Of a DNA stretch of 56,220 bases, positions 40,901 to 47,569 are shown one piece after another (the stretch's first letter is position 1; each line of letters starts with the position of its first letter). The stretch lies in assembly GCF_002198655.1 (NCBI RefSeq), contig NZ_MWLN01000214.1, forward strand, positions 7,292-63,511, written 5' to 3'. The notes under the pieces are model-generated. The model did not search any database and was not told where the DNA came from. It worked only from the letters and a program-made list of their open reading frames with translations. The position numbers and the translations under genes were made by a program. Origin of the DNA: Kineosporia sp. A_224. Its GTDB lineage: Bacteria > Actinomycetota > Actinomycetes > Actinomycetales > Kineosporiaceae.

Positions 40901-41365
40901 GTGCAGGTCAAGGAGCTCGGACATCTGGTCCTCTACGTGCGCAGCCTCGCGACCTCGGCGCACTTCTACCGGGACGTCCTGGGCTGGCGCCCCATCCTCG
41001 ACGGCACCCTGGGGCCGAACCCGATGCCCGTCGCGGCCTTCAACGCCCCCGGCGGGCGCACGCACCACGAGCTGCTGCTCATCGAGGTCGGCCCGGACGC
41101 CGCCGCGCTCCCGCAGGGCCGCCGGGTCGGGATGTACCACTTCGGGCTCAAGGTCGGGACGTCGGACGACGAGCTCCGCCAGGCGCTCGCGACGCTGCGG
41201 GCGAACGACGTGACAGTGCTCGGCGCGAGCGACCACGGCATGACGCACAGCCTCTACATCGCCGACCCCGACGGCAACGAGATCGAGCTCTACATCGACG
41301 TCCCGGGCGTCGACTGGGACGACCCGGCGCTCATGGCCACGGAGATCAAGCCGCTGCAGCTCTGA
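40901..41365 (+). CDS. VOC-family metalloenzyme (extradiol dioxygenase / glyoxalase-like)
   Basis: A 154-residue single-chain VOC protein. Paired beta-alpha-beta-beta-beta modules are visible. The likely 2-His-1-Glu ligands are His in ELGHLVLYV, His in GMYHFGLKV and Glu in DGNEIELYIDVP. This set is found in type I extradiol ring-cleavage dioxygenases, though small VOC proteins include other activities. The GTG start at 40901 has AGGAGG upstream. It converges on the BKACE gene with a 12-base gap. A role in aromatic catabolism is plausible but not proven. Confidence 0.85.
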   Translation: MQVKELGHLVLYVRSLATSAHFYRDVLGWRPILDGTLGPNPMPVAAFNAPGGRTHHELLLIEVGPDAAALPQGRRVGMYHFGLKVGTSDDELRQALATLRANDVTVLGASDHGMTHSLYIADPDGNEIELYIDVPGVDWDDPALMATEIKPLQL

Positions 41366-41377
41366 CCGGCGGACCGG

Positions 41378-42313
41378 TCAGACCTTGACCGAGTCCCGCC
41401 CCTTGAGCGCGAGCATCGCCCGCGCCTCGTCGGGCGTCGCGATGTCGTGACCGAGCTCGCCGAGCAGCCGGGCGACCTTCGCGACCTGCTCGGCGTTGTT
41501 CTTCGCGAGCTCGCCGCGGCCGAGGTAGAGGTTGTCCTCGAGGCCGACCCGGACGTTGCCGCCCATGAGCGCGGACGCCGTCGCGAACGTCATCTGGGCC
41601 CGGCCGGCGCCGAACGCCGAGAGGTAGTAGTCCTCGCCGAAGAGCTTGTCGGCGATCGACACCATGTGCGTGAGATTGTCGAGGTCGGCGCCGATCCCGC
41701 CGAGGATGCCGAAGATCGTCTGCACGAAGAACGGCGGCTCGGCGAGGCCGAGGTCGACGACGTGCGCGAGGTTGTAGAGGTGCCCGACGTCGTAGCACTC
41801 GAACTCGAAGCGGGTGCCGCGCTCCTTGCCGAGCAACTGCAGGGTCGTCTCGATCTGGGTGAACGAGTTGGCGAAGATGCTGCCGCGGCTGCCGAGCACG
41901 TAGGGCTTCTCCCACTCGTGGAGCCACTCCCGGTCCTTCGCCGCGGCGGCCGCGAAGTTGAAGTTGATCGACCCCATGTTCAGCGAGGCGACCTCGGGCT
42001 CGAACTCCAGGGCGGCGGCGAGCCGCTGCTCGACGGTCATGGTGATCGCGCCGCCGGTCGTGATGTTGATGACGGCGTCCGTGCCGTGCGCGAGCGCGGA
42101 GACGAAGGGCCGGTAGACCTCCGGGTCGGGCGAGGGCCGGCCGTCCTGTGGGTCGCGCGCGTGCAGGTGGAGGATCGCGGCGCCCGCCTCGACCGCGGCG
42201 GTGCCCTGCTCGACCATCTCCTCGGCGGTCACCGGCAGCCCCGGCGACATGGACGGCGTGTGCACCGAGCCGGTCAGGGCACAGGAGATGATCGTCTTCT
42301 TCGCTCGCTTCAC
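41378..42313 (-). CDS. BKACE-family beta-keto acid cleavage enzyme (DUF849)
   Basis: A 311-residue TIM-barrel enzyme. Family features include IISCALTGSVHTPSMSPGLPVT at the N-terminus, AILHLHARDPQDGRPS (metal-binding His-x-His), NITTGG and FECYDVGHLYNL. BKACE enzymes condense a beta-keto acid with acetyl-CoA and release acetoacetate and a new CoA thioester. Kce of lysine fermentation is the reference member. The length is normal for the family. It lies among catabolic genes, but its keto acid is unknown. The start at ATG 42313 is adopted since the barrel's first strand follows at once. Confidence 0.9.
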   Translation of the reverse strand: MKRAKKTIISCALTGSVHTPSMSPGLPVTAEEMVEQGTAAVEAGAAILHLHARDPQDGRPSPDPEVYRPFVSALAHGTDAVINITTGGAITMTVEQRLAAALEFEPEVASLNMGSINFNFAAAAAKDREWLHEWEKPYVLGSRGSIFANSFTQIETTLQLLGKERGTRFEFECYDVGHLYNLAHVVDLGLAEPPFFVQTIFGILGGIGADLDNLTHMVSIADKLFGEDYYLSAFGAGRAQMTFATASALMGGNVRVGLEDNLYLGRGELAKNNAEQVAKVARLLGELGHDIATPDEARAMLALKGRDSVKV

Positions 42314-42489
42314 GGTGTGCTCCAGACGTGGGATCGGTCAGAAGACCGTCGCGCGGACCGGCCCCTCGGCGACAGGTCCTTCGAGGACAAGGTTCGTCGT
42401 CGCGCCGCGCCTCGCCGCCCACCGGGGCAGCCGCCGCCGTCCGACGACCTTCTGGGCAACTCCCGCTGCACAGCTGCTTGACGAGAACG

Positions 42490-42504
42490 GTTAGAGGTTC
42501 TAAC
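42490..42504. promoter_or_regulatory. TetR operator, site 1 (GTTAGAGGTTCTAAC)
   Basis: A 15-bp inverted repeat (GTTAGA-N3-TCTAAC) upstream of the membrane protein-TetR operon. Its centre is 20 bases, about two helical turns, from site 2. Confidence 0.75.
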
Positions 42505-42509
42505 TTTTA

Positions 42510-42524
42510 GTTAGAGCCTCTAAC
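42510..42524. promoter_or_regulatory. TetR operator, site 2 (GTTAGAGCCTCTAAC)
   Basis: A 15-bp inverted repeat with perfect 7-base arms, 20 bases before the membrane-protein start. It pairs with site 1 for cooperative binding of two repressor dimers on one DNA face. Confidence 0.75.
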
Positions 42525-42543
42525 CTATGTCTCGGGAGCCGTC

Positions 42544-43218
42544 ATGAGCACCAGCACCCTGCGCAGCACCGCCCTCGTCGGCGGCATCGCTTTCACCGCC
42601 ACCTGGATCGCCGGGCTGCTCGTGGCCCCGGCGGGGACGGACGTCACGTCGACCGGCGCCGAGGTCGTCGCGGCGATCCGGCCGCACGCAGGCGCCACGG
42701 CCCTGCAGTACGTCCTCACCGAGCTCGTGCCGGCCGTCGTCCTCGCGGTCACCGTCGGCGCCGTCGCCGCGTACGCGGCGCGGGTCGGCACCGCACGGGC
42801 CGACGAGCGGCTCGTCGCGACGGCCCGCCTCCTACGGAGGACGGCGATCGCCGCCGGGGGCATCAGCGCGTTCCAGGGCACGCTCGGCCTGGCGCTCGCG
42901 CTCGTCGCCGTGCCGCGCGGCGCGGACGGCGCGGCGGTCCTGCTCTTCGAGACCGTCAACCGCGCGGACGGCGTCAAGATGTTCGTCCTCGCCGGGATGG
43001 CGCTGCTCGGGCTGAGGCTCGGTCGGCTCGGCGTGCTGCCCACGTGGCTCACCCCGGTCGCCACCCTGCTCGCCGTCTCGGTCGCCGTGTCGGGCGTCGG
43101 CTACCTTCTGCTCGTGACCACCCTTGCCGCCGCCGCGTACGTCTCGCTGCCGCTGCTCCTGGTCTGGGTGACGGGGTCCGGTCTCGCGGCCGCCCGCCGG
43201 CTCGGCGACGGCCGCTGA
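42544..43218 (+). CDS. Membrane protein, DUF4386-like
   Basis: A 224-residue integral membrane protein with about six hydrophobic segments, including GGIAFTATWIAGLLVAP, LVPAVVLAVTVGAVAAY, FQGTLGLALALVAVP, MFVLAGMALLGLRLG and VGYLLLVTTLAAAAYVSLPLLL. The pattern fits DUF4386, a family without known function. It is followed after one base by a TetR gene and preceded by two matching operators, so it is the main repressed target. The start at ATG 42544 follows GGGAG. Confidence 0.82.
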   Translation: MSTSTLRSTALVGGIAFTATWIAGLLVAPAGTDVTSTGAEVVAAIRPHAGATALQYVLTELVPAVVLAVTVGAVAAYAARVGTARADERLVATARLLRRTAIAAGGISAFQGTLGLALALVAVPRGADGAAVLLFETVNRADGVKMFVLAGMALLGLRLGRLGVLPTWLTPVATLLAVSVAVSGVGYLLLVTTLAAAAYVSLPLLLVWVTGSGLAAARRLGDGR

Positions 43219-43219
43219 C

Positions 43220-43810
43220 GTGCCCCGCGTCGGGCTGACCCGCAGCCGGGTCGCCGCGGTCGCCGCCGACCTCGTCGACGAGACCGGCTTCGAGACGCTG
43301 TCGCTGTCCGCCGTGGCGAAGCGGATCGGGGTCTCCCAGCCCGCGCTCTACAAGCACGTCCCCGGGCTCGACGCCCTGCGCCGCGACGTGGCGGTCCTCG
43401 CGGTCGGCGAGCTCGCCTCGATCCTGCGTGGCGCCCGCGCCGGGCTGCACGGCCGGGACGCGCTGCACGCGGTCTGCACCGCCTACCGGGAGTACGCCGC
43501 CGCGCACCCGGGACGCGCCGCCGCCTCGGTCCGCGCACCGGCACCGGGCGACGCGGACCACGCCGCCGTCGGCGCGGCCACCGTCGGCGAACTGCTCGCG
43601 GTGCTCGCGGACTACGGCATCGGCGACGGCGAGGAGGGCGTCCACGCCGTCCGCGAGATCCGTGCATGCCTGCATGGGTTCGTCACGCTCGAGGCGGGCG
43701 GCGGGTTCGGCCTGCCCGCGTCGGTCGACGAGACGTTCTCCCGGCTCGTCGACGCGCTCGACGTCGCGTTCGGCTCCCGGACGGCGGGGCACCGGCCGCC
43801 TGCGCACTGA
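43220..43810 (+). CDS. TetR-family transcriptional repressor
   Basis: A 196-residue repressor. The N-terminal HTH reads RVAAVAADLVDETGFETLSLSAVAKRIGVSQPALYKHVPGLDALRRDVA (residues about 9-58). The C-terminal domain is the TetR_C/WHG type (VREIRACLHGFVTLEAGGGFGLPASVDETFSRLVDAL). The GTG start lies one base after the membrane-protein stop. The twin 15-bp palindromes upstream of the operon are the probable autoregulatory site. The inducer is unknown. Confidence 0.92.
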   Translation: MPRVGLTRSRVAAVAADLVDETGFETLSLSAVAKRIGVSQPALYKHVPGLDALRRDVAVLAVGELASILRGARAGLHGRDALHAVCTAYREYAAAHPGRAAASVRAPAPGDADHAAVGAATVGELLAVLADYGIGDGEEGVHAVREIRACLHGFVTLEAGGGFGLPASVDETFSRLVDALDVAFGSRTAGHRPPAH

Positions 43811-43833
43811 CCTGCTCCCGCGCGGGGCCGGTC

Positions 43834-43870
43834 GGTGGTGCTGGCACCACTGGTGCCACCACGACTGCGC
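43834..43870. promoter_or_regulatory. GGTGGTG/CACCAC composite palindrome, copy a
   Basis: Alternating arms GTGGTG-CTGG-CACCAC, then GGCACCA-C-TGGTGCC, then TGGTG-C-CACCA, followed by ACGACTGCGC. It lies about 30 bases before the first TSP3-repeat secreted gene. Twenty bases at its right end match copy d at 50743 with one mismatch. Confidence 0.5.
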
Positions 43871-43900
43871 CCGGCGACCGCGTCGTCGGACGATCTGCGC

Positions 43901-45259
43901 ATGACGACAGCGAACCGACGTACGACGGCCCGGCGGGCGTCCTCGGTCCTCACGGCGGCCCTCGTCGCGGTGGGCCTCACGACCACGGCAGGTGCCTCAC
44001 CGGCCCACGCCGCCGACCCGCCGCTGCGCCCGATCCTCGTGTGCGAGCCCGGCGTCTGCATCCTCGACGCCTCCGGCCTCGACTCCGACGGCGACGGCTG
44101 GTCCGACGCCGACGAGACGTCGACCGGGTACGACCCGAAGGACCCCGCGAGCCACCCCTCGGTGCTCCAGATGATCGACGTGTGGGTGCGCGGCGAGGTC
44201 CGGCCGGAGGGCTTCGGCCTGCGCGAGGTCGTCGTCCTGCCGGAGACCGCACCGGACGGCTCGGCGCTCGACGGGAAGATCACCGGGATCGGCCCGGAGC
44301 GCAAGGACGCCATGACCCGGCTCGGGCTGACGAACGACCGGCTCGACGGGCTCGACACGAGCAACGGCCTGCGCGCCGTCCTCGACCTGGGCGGGGCGAA
44401 GACGAGCGGAGGCTCCGTGCCGGTCTACGTCGGCGGCGTCGAGCTGTCGACGATCGGGATCGTCTACTCGTACTCGACCGGGCACGCGGACGGCTCCGCC
44501 GACGCGGTCTGGGTGCGGGGAGGCAAGTCCGGCTCGATGCACCTCGACCCTCCGTACATCGACCCCGACGGCTCGATGAGCACGACGATCCACGTCCAGA
44601 CCACGACGAAGGAGCCGGGCGGAGGCTCGACGAGCACCGAGACGGACTCCGCCGGCACGTCCCACTCGGACGGCAGCGCCGCATCGTTGACGATCACGAC
44701 GACGGAGAAGAAGGACCCCAACGGCAAGGTGGTCTCCACGACGAAGACCGAGACGACGACGGTCGTCGCCGCCGACGGGACCAAGACCGAGACGACGAAG
44801 AAGACGACCACCGAGCAGAACGGCGAGGGCACGATCACCACCGAGTCGAGCTCGACGACGGTCACCGACAAGGACGGCAAGGTCGTCAAGAAGACCTGCA
44901 GCCCGAGCCCCTGCGAGATGACGGGAACGGAGATCGACCCGTCGCCGCAGTACGTCCCCGGCCAGGTCGTCGTCGCCACCCCCGAGCAGTCCCGGGCGCT
45001 CGAGGTCAGGTTCGGCGGCTACACGCACAAGGGCGAGACGCCTGTCCTCGACAGCGACTCGACGCCGTCCTGGCCGCTCTACTCGCGGCTCAACCCGGGG
45101 ACGATCCTCGTCGACCCGAACAACGACATGGTCTGGGGCGTCGACCTCAGCGCCGTGCCGGACTTCGACAAGTTCGGCGGCAACGTCACCTTCGCCCCCG
45201 GTGTGAACCACCCGGACACGACCTGCATCCCCAGCACGACGACGCCGTGCCCGTCGTGA
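43901..45259 (+). CDS. Secreted protein with thrombospondin-3-like calcium repeat and Thr-rich stalk
   Basis: A 452-residue exported protein. The signal peptide has an Arg-rich n-region and hydrophobic VLTAALVAVGLTTTAG, with likely cleavage after SPAHA (about residue 38). A TSP3-type calcium loop DSDGDGWSDADE followed by DPKDPASHP lies near residues 60-85. A globular part with GGVELSTIGIVYSYSTG is followed by a Thr/Lys/Glu-rich stalk (about residues 240-335), then a C-terminal segment with TPEQSRALEVRFGG and cysteines. The ATG at 43901 is chosen over one 22 codons upstream because the signal peptide starts there. A paralogue lies at 50847. The function is unknown; a surface or matrix role is likely. 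Confidence 0.82.
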   Translation: MTTANRRTTARRASSVLTAALVAVGLTTTAGASPAHAADPPLRPILVCEPGVCILDASGLDSDGDGWSDADETSTGYDPKDPASHPSVLQMIDVWVRGEVRPEGFGLREVVVLPETAPDGSALDGKITGIGPERKDAMTRLGLTNDRLDGLDTSNGLRAVLDLGGAKTSGGSVPVYVGGVELSTIGIVYSYSTGHADGSADAVWVRGGKSGSMHLDPPYIDPDGSMSTTIHVQTTTKEPGGGSTSTETDSAGTSHSDGSAASLTITTTEKKDPNGKVVSTTKTETTTVVAADGTKTETTKKTTTEQNGEGTITTESSSTTVTDKDGKVVKKTCSPSPCEMTGTEIDPSPQYVPGQVVVATPEQSRALEVRFGGYTHKGETPVLDSDSTPSWPLYSRLNPGTILVDPNNDMVWGVDLSAVPDFDKFGGNVTFAPGVNHPDTTCIPSTTTPCPS

Positions 45260-45295
45260 CCCACGGGTGCTGCCGCCGTCCCGCCGGGCGCAGGA

Positions 45296-45313
45296 AGTGG
45301 TGGCAGCACCACT
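45296..45313. terminator. AGTGGTG-GCAG-CACCACT hairpin, motif copy b
   Basis: Perfect 7-base arms around GCAG, 37 bases after the secreted protein's stop and facing the convergent Nudix gene. It may be a terminator. Its sequence matches the GGTGGTGGCA..CAC motif found before the neighbouring genes. Confidence 0.5.
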
Positions 45314-45452
45314 GACGCAGGCCCGGATCAGCGGAAGGATCTGCAGCGGGGCACCGGGTGGGGCGATCCGGTGCCGACGGCTCGGCGGCGGACGCCGCGG
45401 GGGCCGCACGTGTCGAGGGCGGGTCGGGCGCGGGGGCGCCGGCCCGCCCTCG

Positions 45453-46037
45453 TCATGTCCCGGCCTCGCGAGCCAGGGCTCCCGTCATCCCGAGCGCGCG
45501 GACGAACCACCCCAGATGTGGCTCCGTCACGCCCGCCGGCGCGGCCGCCACCTCGTGCGGTGCCCACCACCGGACACCGCGCAGCTCCCGCCGGTCCCAC
45601 GTCAACGACGTCGCGGCGTCCGCCCGCAGCACGTACCAGAGGCTCACGTCGACGTGGCTGTCCGGCCCCGTCGTCGGCGTCCAGGTGAGCAGCACCGGGC
45701 CGGGCAGCAGGAGGTCGGCCTCCAGCCCGAGCTCCTCACGGGCCTCGCGCCGCACCGTGCCGGCCGGGTCCTCACCGGGCTCGACGTGACCACCTGCGGG
45801 GAGCCACAGGCCCGAGCGGCGGTGGTCGACGAGCAGGAGCCGCCGCGACGCCGGGTCGACGACCGCGACGTAGCCGACGAGATGCGGCGCGGGCGTCGCG
45901 GGTGGCTCCCGCCGGAACACGTCGTCCGTCGAGGCCAGCCAGTCCAGTGCCCTGGCGTGGTGCTCGGCCGAGACGGCGTCCAGCAGCGGGATCCGCTCGA
46001 CGAGGGCGGCGACGGTCGCGGCAGAGGCCAGGGGCAC
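45453..46037 (-). CDS. Nudix hydrolase
   Basis: A 194-residue protein with an intact Nudix box, GGHVEPGEDPAGTVRREAREELGL (Gx5Ex7REUxEExGU), near residues 80-105. It is preceded by VVDPASRRLLLVDHRRSGLWLPA. The N-terminal ~50 residues are helical. Proteins of this type act on nucleoside diphosphate derivatives; the substrate is not predictable. It converges on the secreted TSP3-repeat gene. Confidence 0.92.
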   Translation of the reverse strand: MPLASAATVAALVERIPLLDAVSAEHHARALDWLASTDDVFRREPPATPAPHLVGYVAVVDPASRRLLLVDHRRSGLWLPAGGHVEPGEDPAGTVRREAREELGLEADLLLPGPVLLTWTPTTGPDSHVDVSLWYVLRADAATSLTWDRRELRGVRWWAPHEVAAAPAGVTEPHLGWFVRALGMTGALAREAGT

Positions 46038-46100
46038 GGCGCGACGCTAGCCGCGGGCTCCGACAGCCGATCCGGCGCAACCCGTTGCGGGCAGGGCCGG

Positions 46101-46232
46101 TCAGCTCTGGGCGAGCATCGTCAGCGTGTAGCCGAGCGTCCCGATGAAGGCGAGGAACGCGAGGGTCCCGGCGCTCATGAGCAGGTAGGGCTTCGCGAAG
46201 GAGGGCTTGCGCCGGGTCGTCGTCGCGGTCAT
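46101..46232 (-). CDS. 43-residue single-pass membrane peptide
   Basis: A short reading frame, MTATTTRRKPSFAKPY at the N-terminus, then one hydrophobic helix (LLMSAGTLAFLAFIGTLGYTL) and end TMLAQS. The start has a good ribosome site (CAGGAGA, six bases upstream on the coding strand), and codon use matches neighbours. The basic N-terminus predicts an inside-facing N-tail. It lies between a Nudix gene and a NarL-type regulator gene on the same strand. It may be a small accessory subunit or regulator; no function is known. Confidence 0.65.
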   Translation of the reverse strand: MTATTTRRKPSFAKPYLLMSAGTLAFLAFIGTLGYTLTMLAQS

Positions 46233-46360
46233 GTCGGTCTCCTGATGGACGAGGCTGCATGAGCGGGGGCACGCCCGTCGCGAGCGCGCTCTCCGAGGCT
46301 AGGCAGCGATCAGGGACCGTCGGCGGGACCTTCCTCCCGGTGGATCACGGCCGCGGCAGG

Positions 46361-47071
46361 TCAGCTGCCGCCGGCCTGCAGGTAGGCGAGGACGGCGCTC
46401 ACGCGCCGGTTCACGTCCCGGTCGTCGTAGAGCCCGAGCTTGGCGAAGATCGAGTTGATGTGCTTCTCGACGGCCCGGTGGGTGACGAAGAGCGCCTGCG
46501 CGATGGCGACGTTCGACCGCCCGGTGGCCACCGCCCGCAGCACCTCGACCTCCCGCTGGGTGAGCGTCGTGATCGGCGACGGGCCGGCCCCGGCGGGTGC
46601 GTCGTCCGGCTGCTCGGCCCGGCGCCGCACGAGCAGGCCAGCGACCTCGTCGTCGACGTAGGAGCCGCCGGACGCCACGGCCTGCACCGCGGTCAGGAGC
46701 TCGCCGGGGTCGCTCACGTGGTCCTTGAGGAGGTACCCGCGCCCCTGCGGCCCGGCGGCCATGAGCCGCGCCAGGTACGCCGGGTCGGCGAACTGCGACA
46801 GGACGACGACCCCGACCCACGGGTGGCTGCCGCGCAGCCGCTCGGCCGCCGCGATGCCCTCGTCGCTGACCCCCGGCGGCATCCGGATGTCCGTGACGAC
46901 GACATCCGCCCCGCCGGGTTCGGCGAACACCCGGTCGACGACGCCGAGCAGCCCTTCGAGGGACGACGCCGTACCCACGACCTCGACCTCCGGGGTGAGG
47001 CCGAGCAGCGCCTCGACACCGGCGCGGACGACGGCGCTGTCGTCGGCCACGACCACGCGCGTCCCTGTCAC
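46361..47071 (-). CDS. NarL/LuxR-family response regulator
   Basis: A 236-residue response regulator. The receiver has VVVADDSAVVRAGVEALL, phospho-acceptor Asp in VVVTDIRMPPG, Ser in VVVLSQFAD and Lys in GYLLKDHVSD. The C-terminal HTH is LTQREVEVLRAVATGRSN...VTHRAVEKHINSIFAKLGL. The GTG start at 47071 has TAGGAT seven bases upstream. It is divergent from the receiver-kinase operon at 47177, so it probably forms the DNA-binding output of that kinase. The recurring GGTGGTG motif is a candidate target. Confidence 0.92.
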   Translation of the reverse strand: MTGTRVVVADDSAVVRAGVEALLGLTPEVEVVGTASSLEGLLGVVDRVFAEPGGADVVVTDIRMPPGVSDEGIAAAERLRGSHPWVGVVVLSQFADPAYLARLMAAGPQGRGYLLKDHVSDPGELLTAVQAVASGGSYVDDEVAGLLVRRRAEQPDDAPAGAGPSPITTLTQREVEVLRAVATGRSNVAIAQALFVTHRAVEKHINSIFAKLGLYDDRDVNRRVSAVLAYLQAGGS

Positions 47072-47078
47072 GGGCGTG

Positions 47079-47084
47079 ATCCTA
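47079..47084 (-). promoter_or_regulatory. Leaderless -10 element of the NarL-type regulator
   Basis: On the coding strand TAGGAT ends seven bases before the GTG at 47071. Confidence 0.5.
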
Positions 47085-47136
47085 GGGGCCCGCGGCGACA
47101 CGCCGGGAGACCGGCGGCAGCACGGCGGCGGGGCAC

Positions 47137-47150
47137 GGTGGTGGCAGCAC
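47137..47150. promoter_or_regulatory. GGTGGTG motif, copy c
   Basis: GGTGGTGGCAGCAC lies 26 bases before the first Met of the receiver gene, in the divergent spacer with the NarL-type regulator. It shares GGTGGTGGCA with copies b and d. Confidence 0.4.
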
Positions 47151-47188
47151 GATGGACCCGGCGCGGACGGACCTGGATGATGACGCGG

Positions 47189-47569
47189 ATGGGTGGGGAT
47201 CTGATCAAGGTGCTCGTGGTCGACGACCACGCGCCGTTCCGCGCAGCCGTGGGGGTGCTGTGCATGGCCGACGGGGGGCTGGCGGTCGTCGCCGAGGCGG
47301 CGTCGGTCGCGGAGGCGCTCGAGGCGCTGTCCGCCGACCCCGACCTGGTCGTCCTCGACGTCAACCTCGGCGGGGTCGACGGTGTCGAGGGCGCCCGGCA
47401 GGTGCGGGCGCTGCGGCCGGGGCTGCCCGTCGTCCTGTGCTCGACGGCGGCGCCCTCGGAGCTGCCGCCGATCCCGGACGACCCCGGCGTCACGTTCGTC
47501 CCGAAGCAGAACCTCGACGCGCACGTCCTCCACGAGTGGTTCGACCGGTGCCGGCAGCACCCGGGGTGA
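47189..47569 (+). CDS. Stand-alone receiver domain protein (CheY-like)
   Basis: A 126-residue receiver without output domain. The acidic pair is in VLVVDDHAPFRAAVG, the phospho-acceptor Asp is in LVVLDVNLGG, Ser/Thr is in VVLCSTAAP and Lys in TFVPKQNL. Several starts are possible (47177, 47180, 47189); 47189 is closest to the first beta strand. Its stop overlaps the kinase start (GTGA), so the two are coupled. It may act as a phosphate sink or relay for the tandem kinase, leaving DNA binding to the divergent NarL-type regulator. Confidence 0.88.
   Translation: MGGDLIKVLVVDDHAPFRAAVGVLCMADGGLAVVAEAASVAEALEALSADPDLVVLDVNLGGVDGVEGARQVRALRPGLPVVLCSTAAPSELPPIPDDPGVTFVPKQNLDAHVLHEWFDRCRQHPG

Noticed and set aside
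45296-45313. Treating the AGTGGTG-GCAG-CACCACT hairpin as a certain operator
   Set aside because: It lies between two convergent gene ends, where a terminator is expected, so it is listed as a terminator with only a sequence link to the upstream motifs.
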